Shown: piece by piece, positions 9,148 to 17,915 of the stretch
How positions within the stretch are numbered: the first letter of the stretch is position 1
Layout of the letters: the number at the start of each line of letters is the position of its first letter
Assembly: GCA_030682255.1 (NCBI GenBank)
Contig: JAUXOK010000024.1
Location: 1-64,000, forward strand
Direction: 5' to 3'
Length of the DNA stretch: 64,000 nt
Source: Bacteroidota bacterium
GTDB lineage: Bacteria; Bacteroidota; Bacteroidia; NS11-12g; UBA955
Position numbers and translations under genes: made by a program
The notes under the pieces: generated by a model
Seen by the model: the letters and a program-made list of their open reading frames with translations, nothing else
Told to the model about the DNA's origin: nothing
Databases searched by the model: none

Positions 9148-10722
9148 ATGAAAAGAAAAGAATTCTTAAAAAAAGCTACATTAGCTGGTTTAACACCTTT
9201 TGTTATAGACGGACTCTCATTTAAAGTGCTTGGCAAAACATCCAGATTAGAAGCTATTGCAAAAGCAGCCGCTAAAAATGGAAGAGTGTTTGTATTAATT
9301 CAACTTAATGGTGGTAATGATGGATTAAACACTATCATTCCAACTGACCAATACAGTAATTTAAGTTCAGCAAGAAGCAATGTTCTAATACCAGAAAACA
9401 AAGTATTGAAACTAAATGGCATCAATGGAACAGGATTGCATCCAGCTATGACTGCCTTAAAAACACTTTATGATGACAAAAAACTCAACATCGTTCAGTC
9501 TGTAGGATATCCTAATCCAAATTTTTCTCACTTTCGTTCTACAGATATTTGGCATACTGCAAGTGATAGCAACCAATTTTTAACTTCAGGCTGGGGAGGA
9601 AGATTCCTTCAAAACGAACATCCCGACTTTCCAGTTGGCTATCCAAGTACCGAAAACCCTGATCCTTTGGCTATTTCTATTGGATTTAGCGTTTCTACTG
9701 TTTTGATGGGCAATACCATTAATACAGGCATGGCTATTTCCGACCCTAAATCATTTTACGAATTGGTTTCGGGCACTGTAGACCCAGCCCCTAATACCCC
9801 AGCAGGACATGAATTAACCTATGTTAGATTAATCCTTCAACAAACACAAGATTATAACGTTACTGTAAAAGCTGCAGCTTTAAATGCTACTAACAAAGTC
9901 ACATACCCAAACAACAACCGATTAGCTGCTCAATTAAAAATTGTAGCTAACCTAATAGCAGGTGGTTTGCAAACACCAATATATACCGTAAGTATAGGAG
10001 GTTTTGACACTCATGCTAATCAAGTGCCTCTATCTGGAGGCAACGACACAGGAGCTCATGCCAATTTATGGAAAACAGTTTCTGAAGCTATTTCTGCATT
10101 TCAGAAAGATTGCGAACAATTGGGAATCGCAGATAGAGTTGCAGGGATGACTTACAGTGAGTTTGGCCGAAGAATTAAAAGCAACGATAGTAATGGCACA
10201 GACCATGGTGCAGCTGCGCCATTAATTGTTTTTGGAACGCAAGTTAATCCTACTATCATTGGCAACAATCCAACAATCCCAAGTTCTGTAACTGTTAATG
10301 ACAATGTACCTATGCAATATGATTTCAGACAAGTATATGCCACCATTTTAAAAGATTGGTTCCAAGCTTCTGATACTGATATTCAAAGTGATATTTTATT
10401 TAAAGATTTTACAACATTGCCTATCTTCAATCAAACATTAAGTGTAGACAAAAAGGTAGTTACTCAAAATTTGTTACTGAAACAAAACTTTCCTAATCCG
10501 TTCAAAGAACAAACCATGATTGAATATTACACATCAGGTGGCAAGGTTGAATTGAAATTATACGATGCTCAAGGGAAATTAGTTAGTACATTGGTAGATG
10601 ATAATATGCCGAGTGGACAACATCAGTATATATTATCTGGAGCGTCTTTGCCAAACGGTAATTACTACATCCAATTAATCACCACTGCAGGTCAAATTAG
10701 CAGACAATTAATTAAGATGTAG
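9148..10722 (+). CDS. DUF1501 protein with T9SS type A sorting domain
   Basis: A 524-residue protein. Its N-terminus (MKRKEFLKKATLAGLTPFVI) has the basic then hydrophobic layout common in this family, sometimes Tat-like, though without a clear twin arginine. The DUF1501 domain, a sulfatase or alkaline-phosphatase-like fold, covers about residues 45-430, with VLIQLNGGNDGLNTIIP, SIGGFDTHANQ and YSEFGRRIKSN-DHGAAAP. Residues about 445-524 are a T9SS type A C-terminal domain (KQNFPNPFKEQTMIEY ... NGNYYIQLITTAGQISRQLIK). The protein should therefore be exported by type IX secretion and attached to or released from the surface. It is the second gene of the DUF1800/DUF1501 unit. Confidence 0.9.
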   Translation: MKRKEFLKKATLAGLTPFVIDGLSFKVLGKTSRLEAIAKAAAKNGRVFVLIQLNGGNDGLNTIIPTDQYSNLSSARSNVLIPENKVLKLNGINGTGLHPAMTALKTLYDDKKLNIVQSVGYPNPNFSHFRSTDIWHTASDSNQFLTSGWGGRFLQNEHPDFPVGYPSTENPDPLAISIGFSVSTVLMGNTINTGMAISDPKSFYELVSGTVDPAPNTPAGHELTYVRLILQQTQDYNVTVKAAALNATNKVTYPNNNRLAAQLKIVANLIAGGLQTPIYTVSIGGFDTHANQVPLSGGNDTGAHANLWKTVSEAISAFQKDCEQLGIADRVAGMTYSEFGRRIKSNDSNGTDHGAAAPLIVFGTQVNPTIIGNNPTIPSSVTVNDNVPMQYDFRQVYATILKDWFQASDTDIQSDILFKDFTTLPIFNQTLSVDKKVVTQNLLLKQNFPNPFKEQTMIEYYTSGGKVELKLYDAQGKLVSTLVDDNMPSGQHQYILSGASLPNGNYYIQLITTAGQISRQLIKM

Positions 10723-10734
10723 GCATAGATTTAT

Positions 10735-13700
10735 TTACCTTAAAACCGTTACCATCCCTTTTTTATAAACGACTTTCTTGTTGAGGTCTATGATTTTTAT
10801 CATGTATAGATAATCTCCTTGTTGAACAAATTCCCCTTTAGATTTTCCGTCCCAACCCAATATTGGATTATTCGTTTCAAATACTAATTCTCCCCAACGG
10901 TTATATACTTTTAATTCAAACTGAGATACTTTATTATATCCAGAAATTGTAAATGCATCATTAAAACCATCTCCATTAGGAGAAAACGATGTTGGGAAAA
11001 AGTATTTATTCGGAATCGTGAAAAAATATGACTTTGAAGCAACACCAACACAATTATTGGTATCAACAACCGATAACAAAACATTCAACTTAACAGAATC
11101 TGTTAAATTCATAATCAATTGTTGAGCTGTTCCGTTCGCAACTATAGGACTTGTAGACCAAGTTCTACTAGTAATAACTATTGGTGTAATATCATTAAAA
11201 ATCACCTCAATACCATCGTTGGATGATATAACATTGGTGTCCATTTGTGGAACAGGTAGTGCGTAAACATTAACTCTATTAGGTAGATTCAAAGTAGCCA
11301 CACAACCATAACTGTTGGTAGCTGTTACATCCAAATTAAACGAACCTAATTTAGGTGTGTTGTTTATGTATGGATTGCCGTTAAATATTGGAGTATTAGT
11401 AAATCTCCAATTATAACTTAAAGAGTTATCTGTTGAAACAGCATTTAAAACAATGGGTTCATTGATACAATATTTGATTGGACCATCGATTGAAAATTCA
11501 GGACTGGGCACCACAAGCAAAGTCTTTTCTACACTATCTCTACACAAATTAGGTGTGGCAATATTTAATTTAACTTTATAAGTACCATCTGAAGTAAATA
11601 CACGATTAACAGTTTGAGCCATTGATAAATTAGTTGCAGGCATTAGTGTCCACTGTCTGACATAACCAGTTCCGCCATTACTAACATCTGTCATATCAAA
11701 AGAATTATTGAGCAAACACTGATCGGTATCATTGATATTGAATTGTGCAACAGGGCTAAAATAAACTTGAACAGCTTTAGTCATTGTGTCTCTACAATTT
11801 TGATTTGAAGTAGAAATTAATCTTACGTTATAATTACTAAAATTTAAATATGAATGACTAACTAAGTCTCCAGTTTGGCTATTGCCATCCCCAAAATTCC
11901 ATGCATTGGTGTATGTTCCATTCGAAATATTACCAATTTCATCAAAATCAAAAACATTGCCTTTTAAACATTGGTTTGGATTATTGATGTTAAAATCTAC
12001 ATTCACACTTGGATTTACTACAACAAATTTAGACAAACTATCTTGACACAATTCGTCTGTTGTTGCAATTAACTTAACTTCAATAGCATTATTTTCTATC
12101 AAGTAGCGATGTTGAGCATCTGTAGATGTAGCAGTTGTACCATCACCAAACAACCAATTAAAACTCATAGATCCGCTAACCAAAATACTTGAATTGGTAT
12201 ATAAAAACTGATTTTGATTTAAACATTGATTGGTATCATTGATGCTAAAATCCACCAACGGCATTGGAAATAATTTAACAGTTTTTATAAGCGTATCTCT
12301 ACAAAGCTTATCACTGATTGCAATTAACTGAACATCATAGTTGCCATGATTTATATAAGTATGATTAGGAGACACAAGATTTGAAATTGAGTCGTTTCCA
12401 AAATGCCAATTAGCATTTAAATTTCCACTTAAAACATTGCTAGTATTTGAGAAACTAAATAGATTGCCTGACAAACATTGCTCATCATCTGAAATTGCAA
12501 AATCTGCTGCTGGTGATGGGTTAAGATAAATTGTTTTTGTGATACTGTCTTTACAATTTTGATTGGTATTAACAATCAATTTAACTTGATATTGTGCATT
12601 ATAAACCAAATATTTTTTTACACTTGGCGTTTCATCAGTTGTGGTATTTCCATCTCCAAAAAACCAGTTATAATCCATAACACCATTAGATAAACTTGTT
12701 TGATTGATAAATTCAAAAGCATTTTCATTAAAACACATGCTATCTTCCAAAATATCAAAATCAGTGATTGCATTTTCGTATACATTGATAGATTTTGAAA
12801 TTGAATCTGAACAATTGTGATTAGACAATGCCATTAATTTTACATTATAATTTCCAAAATTGGAGTATGCTTTTGTTGGCGAAACTGATGTACTGCTTGT
12901 ATTATCGCCATAAAACCATGAATAACTTAAAGTTGAATTAGAAACATTACTTAGATTGCTGTATAAAAAACTATTATTAGTTAAACATTGATTAGCTTGA
13001 TTGATATTAAAATCAACATTGGGTTTTGCATGAATGGTGATGAATTGCGAAGCTGTGTCAGCACAAAAATCGCTCGAAGCAATTATGGTATACAAACCAC
13101 TATCTGTCATATTGACATTCTGTCTGCTTATTGTTGCATTGATAGAATCCGTTATGATTACTTGATTTAAATACCACTGATTGTTTTTAACAACATTATT
13201 AATATCATTGGCTTCTAACTTAAAAGATTCATTGATACATAGCGAAGTATCATTTACTAATGACGAAATAGTCAATTGTGGTAATTGATGAATTAAAACA
13301 AAGCTGTCTATTATTTTTTCAAAACCATCGATAATTAAACTGACTGTTTTGTATCCTGGAGTAGAATATTTAACGGAATGTGGACCCGAAGTATTAGCAG
13401 TTGAAGGTATTGCGCCATCACCAAAACTCCAAGCATACTGCCAACCCATACTTTCTGTAGAATCAGAAAAAACAACCTCATCATTTAAACAAATATCATT
13501 TTTATTGGCCATAAAATCAGGGAAAATAGAATCAACGACAATGATGCCATAATCTTCTGTTTGTCCATAGTTTAAATTTGAACAAGGATTTGTACCAAGC
13601 GTTAAATAATCACTTCTAACCCTCATTCTTAAAATGGTATTAATTTTTGCAGACATAGGAATCAAGATTGAATCTACATGCGTTTGAACAGCTGGAGCAG

Positions 13701-16593
13701 GCTGAAAAACTAATTCTCCTGCATCAGTAAAATCACCATTGTTATTGTAGTCAATAAATGTTTTAACTTGTTCAGTAAATGTGGCCCCCGTCAAAACTTT
13801 TAATGCGTATTTTTTACCTCTTTTAACTTGAATTACTTTATTACAAGCAAAATCAACATAAGCACCTTCTGGCAATCTGCCTGCTGTTTGATTTTTCATG
13901 CCATTCATTTCAACACTAAAAATACCTAATCTTGAATCTGCATTAGAAGATGTTATAGGCCTACAAATTGGTGTAACAACTGTATCACCTACCCTAACAA
14001 AACCTTCTATAGTATCAATACCCACACAATTCTCTGCCATAAACTTAAATTTATACTCCCCTCTCTGTCCAAATGATACATTAACATCTTTACTAAATGT
14101 ATCCGAACCATTTACAAATTGGTATGTACCTCCAGAAAACTCCCATTTAAATCTGCCAGGCACATTGCAAGCATCACTTTTTATTTTCACAATGGCTTGA
14201 AGACAAATAGTAGTATCGTATGGTAAAATCTTAGCAATTGGCAATTCATTCCCTTCGTTTAAAACTGGCCCAAACCAATTGCCTCTGTTGTAAGTAGAAG
14301 CATATAAAACATGGGTTTTACAAATTGGATTATTATCATAATACAATTCAATATCTGTTACCCTAACTGAGTGTGGCAAACCATGACTGTAATATCTCCA
14401 AACATTTGTAGTTGTATCTGTATACCAAATACCGCCCCCATTGGTTCCAACGTAAATACCTTTTTTCTTACTTGATGTATCCAATAAAATACAATTGACA
14501 TTGTGAGATAAATTTGTTGCTATCTGAACCCAATTAGTTCCTTTATTCATAGAGCGATAAACCCTGTTGCCTATGCCAATATAAACAACATTTTGAATTT
14601 TGGGATCTGTTTCTATGGCTGTTATTGTACCTGCTACAGGTTGAGTTACAACATTCCACGTAGGTGTTGCCGCATTCACATCATCACTTCTATAAAAAGT
14701 ACCATTAGAACGCGAAGCATATAAAATATCAGGATTGGCAATACAACTTTCTACTTCTGTAAAATTACTTGCATTAGTACCACCAAGATTGTTTGAAATA
14801 CGGGTCCAAGTTGGTGGATTGTTTCTTATATTATTACTTCTCCATATGTTTTTGTAACCAATATACATGGTTGTTCCACTTCCTTCTTTTAATATAAATG
14901 GTGTTACCCAACCACCTTGTTCATTAATACCATTGACACCATTTCCTGCTATGGTAGCTTGAGTAGTTACATCATAAATCCTAAAAATACTGCCATAATA
15001 CAACTCGCCATAACTGTAACGATTGTCTATTTGATCTATTTCGCAATCCATGCCATCACCACCTCTAGTTGTATACCAATCGTTATTGTAGAAATTAGCT
15101 GTACCATTATCTTGATAACCATTTATTAAAATATCTTTTTGAGTTCTCGAGCAATCCAATTTATAGATTTGCGCTATAGCAAGTCCACTTTTTACTGGAA
15201 TCCAATTCACTCCTCTATCTCTGGTATAATACAAACCACCATCGTTGGCAGCAAAAATTCGATTAGTAAGTGGACAACTGATTAATTCATGTTGATCTGC
15301 ATGAATTTTATTCACCCAATATCCTGCAATGGTCCAAGTTTGTCCTGTATCGTTTGAACGAAAAATATTAACACCTCCAACATAAATGATTGCTGGATTA
15401 ACGGGATCTGTAACCATGTCTTTATCATACCAGGCTTGCCCACCTGTACCTGAGCCATTAGTTGACCAATCGTGTAAATTAGGTGTGGTAGACTTAGTTA
15501 CAAAAGTTGTCCCACTATCTCTTGATAAATAAAAACCCCTGTTAACACTGCCATTTGCCAGCCAAAAATAAACCAAATTAGGCATATTAACATTGACATC
15601 TATAACACCCCTCGACATAGCTGTAGTTGGCAAACCATTGGTAATAGACACCCATGTAAGACCATTGTTTAACGACCTAAATAAAATCCCATCACGCGTT
15701 GCATAAACAATATCTGAATTATTGGGTTTAAATACTATGTCTTTAAAATTACCAGTTATAATTTGTGTCCAATTGGATCCAGCATTTGTAGAACGGTAAA
15801 TGCCATTATTAGTGGCTGCTAATAATACACTTGTATTACTCGGGTTAATAATTAATTTACCAACCGTTCTATTACCCATACCTGTATTGCTTTGAAACCA
15901 AGAGGCTCCGCCATTCGTTGATTTAAAAACACCAAAACCAGCGGCATCTCCAGCATCCCTATCACCTGTACCCATATACATTGTGCTCGGACTATACGGG
16001 TCAAAAACAATTGATGAAACCCCTAGAGTAGGTAAAGAATCCGTGTATACAGCCCAAGTTTTACCACCATCAGTTGTTTTCCAGATTCCGCCAGCACATG
16101 CTCCAGCAAATATCGTATTCGAATCTGTAGGATGAATAGCTACTGCATTGAGTCTTCCCATGCCATTCATCTGACCCGTATTATTGTTTGGCAAAAAAAC
16201 AGGGCCAAATTCTTTCCAATCTCCTCTTGTTTTACAACTTACACTACCAGGACCTAAACCCAAAGTTTTCAATCTAAATCTTTTTTCATCATCTTTTATC
16301 ATTTGATTCAGTTGATTTAACTGATCTATTACATCAGGAAAATTTCCAATACTATCCACTGTTTTTTCGGCCATCCATTCCCATCTTTTAAAAGCTTTCC
16401 AACCACTTCCTTTTTCAATGGTTCTGTTTTGCCAATATAAATCGAAGGCTCTTTTAGTTTGGTTTAGATTGATAGATTTATCTTGCATCATATCCATCCA
16501 GTATGGATAATTAGATGTATCAGAAGAGCTTTGACCAATTAGTGATTTAGTAAACACAAAAAGAACAAAAATTAAAAGTAACTTTTTAATCAT
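10735..16593 (-). CDS. Giant secreted beta-propeller/PKD protein with type B T9SS domain
   Basis: A protein of 1952 residues with signal peptide at 1-20. Residues about 150-760 are a sortilin/VPS10-like propeller with Asp-box (BNR) motifs such as STNGGASW, SLNNGLTW, SNDTGQTW, TRDRGVNW and SMNKGTNW. About 920-1035 is a GEVED-type module (FIDYNNNGDFTDAGE ... YGQTEDYGI). From about 1045 come PKD domains, then six near-identical repeats of about 85 residues beginning with a DFxINDxNQCLxxNxF pattern. Residues about 1860-1952 are the gliding-motility-associated type B sorting domain (FSPNGDGFNDAFTISG ... KGMVTVLR). It is probably a surface adhesin or glycan-binding protein. It ends 12 nt from the convergent DUF1501 gene. 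Confidence 0.92.
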   Translation of the reverse strand: MIKKLLLIFVLFVFTKSLIGQSSSDTSNYPYWMDMMQDKSINLNQTKRAFDLYWQNRTIEKGSGWKAFKRWEWMAEKTVDSIGNFPDVIDQLNQLNQMIKDDEKRFRLKTLGLGPGSVSCKTRGDWKEFGPVFLPNNNTGQMNGMGRLNAVAIHPTDSNTIFAGACAGGIWKTTDGGKTWAVYTDSLPTLGVSSIVFDPYSPSTMYMGTGDRDAGDAAGFGVFKSTNGGASWFQSNTGMGNRTVGKLIINPSNTSVLLAATNNGIYRSTNAGSNWTQIITGNFKDIVFKPNNSDIVYATRDGILFRSLNNGLTWVSITNGLPTTAMSRGVIDVNVNMPNLVYFWLANGSVNRGFYLSRDSGTTFVTKSTTPNLHDWSTNGSGTGGQAWYDKDMVTDPVNPAIIYVGGVNIFRSNDTGQTWTIAGYWVNKIHADQHELISCPLTNRIFAANDGGLYYTRDRGVNWIPVKSGLAIAQIYKLDCSRTQKDILINGYQDNGTANFYNNDWYTTRGGDGMDCEIDQIDNRYSYGELYYGSIFRIYDVTTQATIAGNGVNGINEQGGWVTPFILKEGSGTTMYIGYKNIWRSNNIRNNPPTWTRISNNLGGTNASNFTEVESCIANPDILYASRSNGTFYRSDDVNAATPTWNVVTQPVAGTITAIETDPKIQNVVYIGIGNRVYRSMNKGTNWVQIATNLSHNVNCILLDTSSKKKGIYVGTNGGGIWYTDTTTNVWRYYSHGLPHSVRVTDIELYYDNNPICKTHVLYASTYNRGNWFGPVLNEGNELPIAKILPYDTTICLQAIVKIKSDACNVPGRFKWEFSGGTYQFVNGSDTFSKDVNVSFGQRGEYKFKFMAENCVGIDTIEGFVRVGDTVVTPICRPITSSNADSRLGIFSVEMNGMKNQTAGRLPEGAYVDFACNKVIQVKRGKKYALKVLTGATFTEQVKTFIDYNNNGDFTDAGELVFQPAPAVQTHVDSILIPMSAKINTILRMRVRSDYLTLGTNPCSNLNYGQTEDYGIIVVDSIFPDFMANKNDICLNDEVVFSDSTESMGWQYAWSFGDGAIPSTANTSGPHSVKYSTPGYKTVSLIIDGFEKIIDSFVLIHQLPQLTISSLVNDTSLCINESFKLEANDINNVVKNNQWYLNQVIITDSINATISRQNVNMTDSGLYTIIASSDFCADTASQFITIHAKPNVDFNINQANQCLTNNSFLYSNLSNVSNSTLSYSWFYGDNTSSTSVSPTKAYSNFGNYNVKLMALSNHNCSDSISKSINVYENAITDFDILEDSMCFNENAFEFINQTSLSNGVMDYNWFFGDGNTTTDETPSVKKYLVYNAQYQVKLIVNTNQNCKDSITKTIYLNPSPAADFAISDDEQCLSGNLFSFSNTSNVLSGNLNANWHFGNDSISNLVSPNHTYINHGNYDVQLIAISDKLCRDTLIKTVKLFPMPLVDFSINDTNQCLNQNQFLYTNSSILVSGSMSFNWLFGDGTTATSTDAQHRYLIENNAIEVKLIATTDELCQDSLSKFVVVNPSVNVDFNINNPNQCLKGNVFDFDEIGNISNGTYTNAWNFGDGNSQTGDLVSHSYLNFSNYNVRLISTSNQNCRDTMTKAVQVYFSPVAQFNINDTDQCLLNNSFDMTDVSNGGTGYVRQWTLMPATNLSMAQTVNRVFTSDGTYKVKLNIATPNLCRDSVEKTLLVVPSPEFSIDGPIKYCINEPIVLNAVSTDNSLSYNWRFTNTPIFNGNPYINNTPKLGSFNLDVTATNSYGCVATLNLPNRVNVYALPVPQMDTNVISSNDGIEVIFNDITPIVITSRTWSTSPIVANGTAQQLIMNLTDSVKLNVLLSVVDTNNCVGVASKSYFFTIPNKYFFPTSFSPNGDGFNDAFTISGYNKVSQFELKVYNRWGELVFETNNPILGWDGKSKGEFVQQGDYLYMIKIIDLNKKVVYKKGMVTVLR
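11712..13005 (-). repeat. Six tandem coding repeats of 252-258 bp (PKD region)
   Basis: A conserved segment encoding the NQCL motif (plus-strand form near AAACATTGATT) recurs at about 11713, 11966, 12221, 12473, 12731 and 12983. Spacings are 253, 255, 252, 258 and 252 bp, or 84-86 codons. Each unit encodes one PKD-like domain with four cysteine/aspartate landmarks. Units are diverged but still alignable by eye, suggesting domain amplification followed by drift. Confidence 0.8.
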
Positions 16594-16640
16594 TTTGCGA
16601 ATTTCTTAAATTATTCTGATTTAACAAAAATTAATTATTT

Positions 16641-16671
16641 TTTGTTTTGAAAAAATATTCTTTTAACTTTG
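16641..16671 (+). promoter_or_regulatory. Promoter with a near-leaderless start (aminotransferase)
   Basis: TTTG at 16641-16644, 19 nt, then TAACTTTG at 16664-16671: an excellent Bacteroidota promoter match. The ATG of the next gene is at 16676, only 4 nt after the -7 element. If transcription starts about 5-8 nt downstream as usual, the mRNA would be leaderless or nearly so. Confidence 0.6.
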
Positions 16672-16675
16672 AAAA

Positions 16676-17509
16676 ATGTTAATCAGTTACAATGGTGTAT
16701 TAACCCATGCAGATGATAAACTTTTCAATGCTTCTAGCCGTATTTACAAATATGGGGATGGCTTTTTTGAAAGCATTAAAATCATCAATAAAAAACCCCA
16801 ATTATTTGATTTACACTATGATAGAATTTTGCGCGCATCCAAATTATTTCATCTACCACTTAATGAAAAATGGAGTAAAAACTATCTAGAGGAACATTTA
16901 ACTTGGTTGTGCATGAAAAACGGATGGGTGAATGCCCGTTGCAGAATTATATTTTACAGAGATTGCGATGGCTTTTATATGCCAGAAAGAGACAAAACAT
17001 CTTTTATCATCGAAATGTCTGAATCTACACCCAATTATCCTTTCAATGACATTGGTTTTAAATTGGGAGCATATGGTCAAATTTTAAAAGCCTCTAACTT
17101 TGTTAGTTTTTTTAAACCATTATCTGCAATTCAATATGTATTAGCTGGTATTTATGCCCGCGACAACAAATTTGATTCAGTAATTCTTTTCAATGAATTT
17201 GGTAACGTTGCCGAAACATTCAATGCCAATATTTTTATGATTCAGGGCGATGATGTTATTACACCTCCTTTGAGCGAATATTGTTTGGATGGTGTTATGA
17301 GACAACACATCATCAATTCTCTCAAAAACTTAGGGTGTTCTATTATCGAAATGCCTATTTCAATTGAGGATCTTAAAAATGCCGAAGAGGTTTTTTTATG
17401 CAATGCTACTAGAGGAATAATTTGGATAGAAAATTTTGAAGATTCATATTATAGCTACACCAAAACATTCCAAATTCATCAAGATATTTTTGGGGGAGTT
17501 AATAGGTAA
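16676..17509 (+). CDS. Aminotransferase class IV (aminodeoxychorismate lyase / BCAT-like)
   Basis: A 277-residue PLP enzyme of fold type IV. The N-terminal signature is YKYGDGFFESIKI (25-37), R50/R53 follow in HYDRILRASKLF, K147 in FFKPLSA is the probable Schiff-base lysine, and FGNVAETFNANIF is the phosphate-binding region. Family members are branched-chain or D-amino-acid aminotransferases and 4-amino-4-deoxychorismate lyase. In Bacteroidota, short single-gene copies like this are often annotated PabC-like, but specificity cannot be settled from motifs. It is transcribed alone from a strong promoter match immediately upstream. Confidence 0.85.
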   Translation: MLISYNGVLTHADDKLFNASSRIYKYGDGFFESIKIINKKPQLFDLHYDRILRASKLFHLPLNEKWSKNYLEEHLTWLCMKNGWVNARCRIIFYRDCDGFYMPERDKTSFIIEMSESTPNYPFNDIGFKLGAYGQILKASNFVSFFKPLSAIQYVLAGIYARDNKFDSVILFNEFGNVAETFNANIFMIQGDDVITPPLSEYCLDGVMRQHIINSLKNLGCSIIEMPISIEDLKNAEEVFLCNATRGIIWIENFEDSYYSYTKTFQIHQDIFGGVNR

Positions 17510-17524
17510 GAGTTTCCCACATGA

Positions 17525-17722
17525 AAACTGCGGGAGGTCAAGGCTTTAATCCATTACCCAGATTTAGATATAACCATTTCCGACCTTTTTACTCAATATT
17601 TTTCAAAGAAATTAACCAACGACAATCCAATACTTTTAAAAACTGGATTCTATTCTCGCTCCCATCTAGCGAGTGAGTTAAAAAAAGGACAAAAGAAATA
17701 TTGGAAATATGATGGTAAATAA
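17525..17722 (+). pseudogene. Gene fragment: C-terminal 65 codons without a start
   Basis: Between the aminotransferase stop and the TonB receptor, one frame stays open for 65 codons. It reads like real protein (VKALIHYPDLDITISDLFT, then SKKLTNDNPILLKTGFYSRS, then KKGQKKYWKYDGK and a stop). There is no ATG, and stops at 17507 and 17522 close it upstream. It looks like the tail of a lost gene whose front was deleted. Inside it, CTCGCT (17655-17660) and AGCGAG (17668-17673) form a hairpin. I do not recognise the family. A chance open frame is possible but less likely given the composition. Confidence 0.4.
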
Positions 17723-17876
17723 AAGAGATGCCAGAGGCAAATAAATTTATCACTTTAAAGATGCGAGCGAGAGCGTGGCTTACAAAAATATTAGGCTAGC
17801 ATAAGGCGCACGATTATTTCATCTGTTATAATACGGGTTTAGATTTTAGTTGGATTGTATTTAGTAACTATTTTTT

Positions 17877-17906
17877 ATTGAAATTCAGAAATTCTTTTTA
17901 AATTTG
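17877..17906 (+). promoter_or_regulatory. Promoter of the TonB receptor operon
   Basis: ATTG at 17877-17880, 18 nt, then TAAATTTG at 17899-17906. The -7 element overlaps an in-frame TTG at 17904, which argues against that start and for ATG 17916. The leader would be very short. Confidence 0.5.
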
Positions 17907-17915
17907 GGGCATATC

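Noticed and set aside
11712-13005. Regular 255-bp repeats as a CRISPR-like or satellite array
   Set aside because: They are in frame within one long coding region and encode PKD-type domains.
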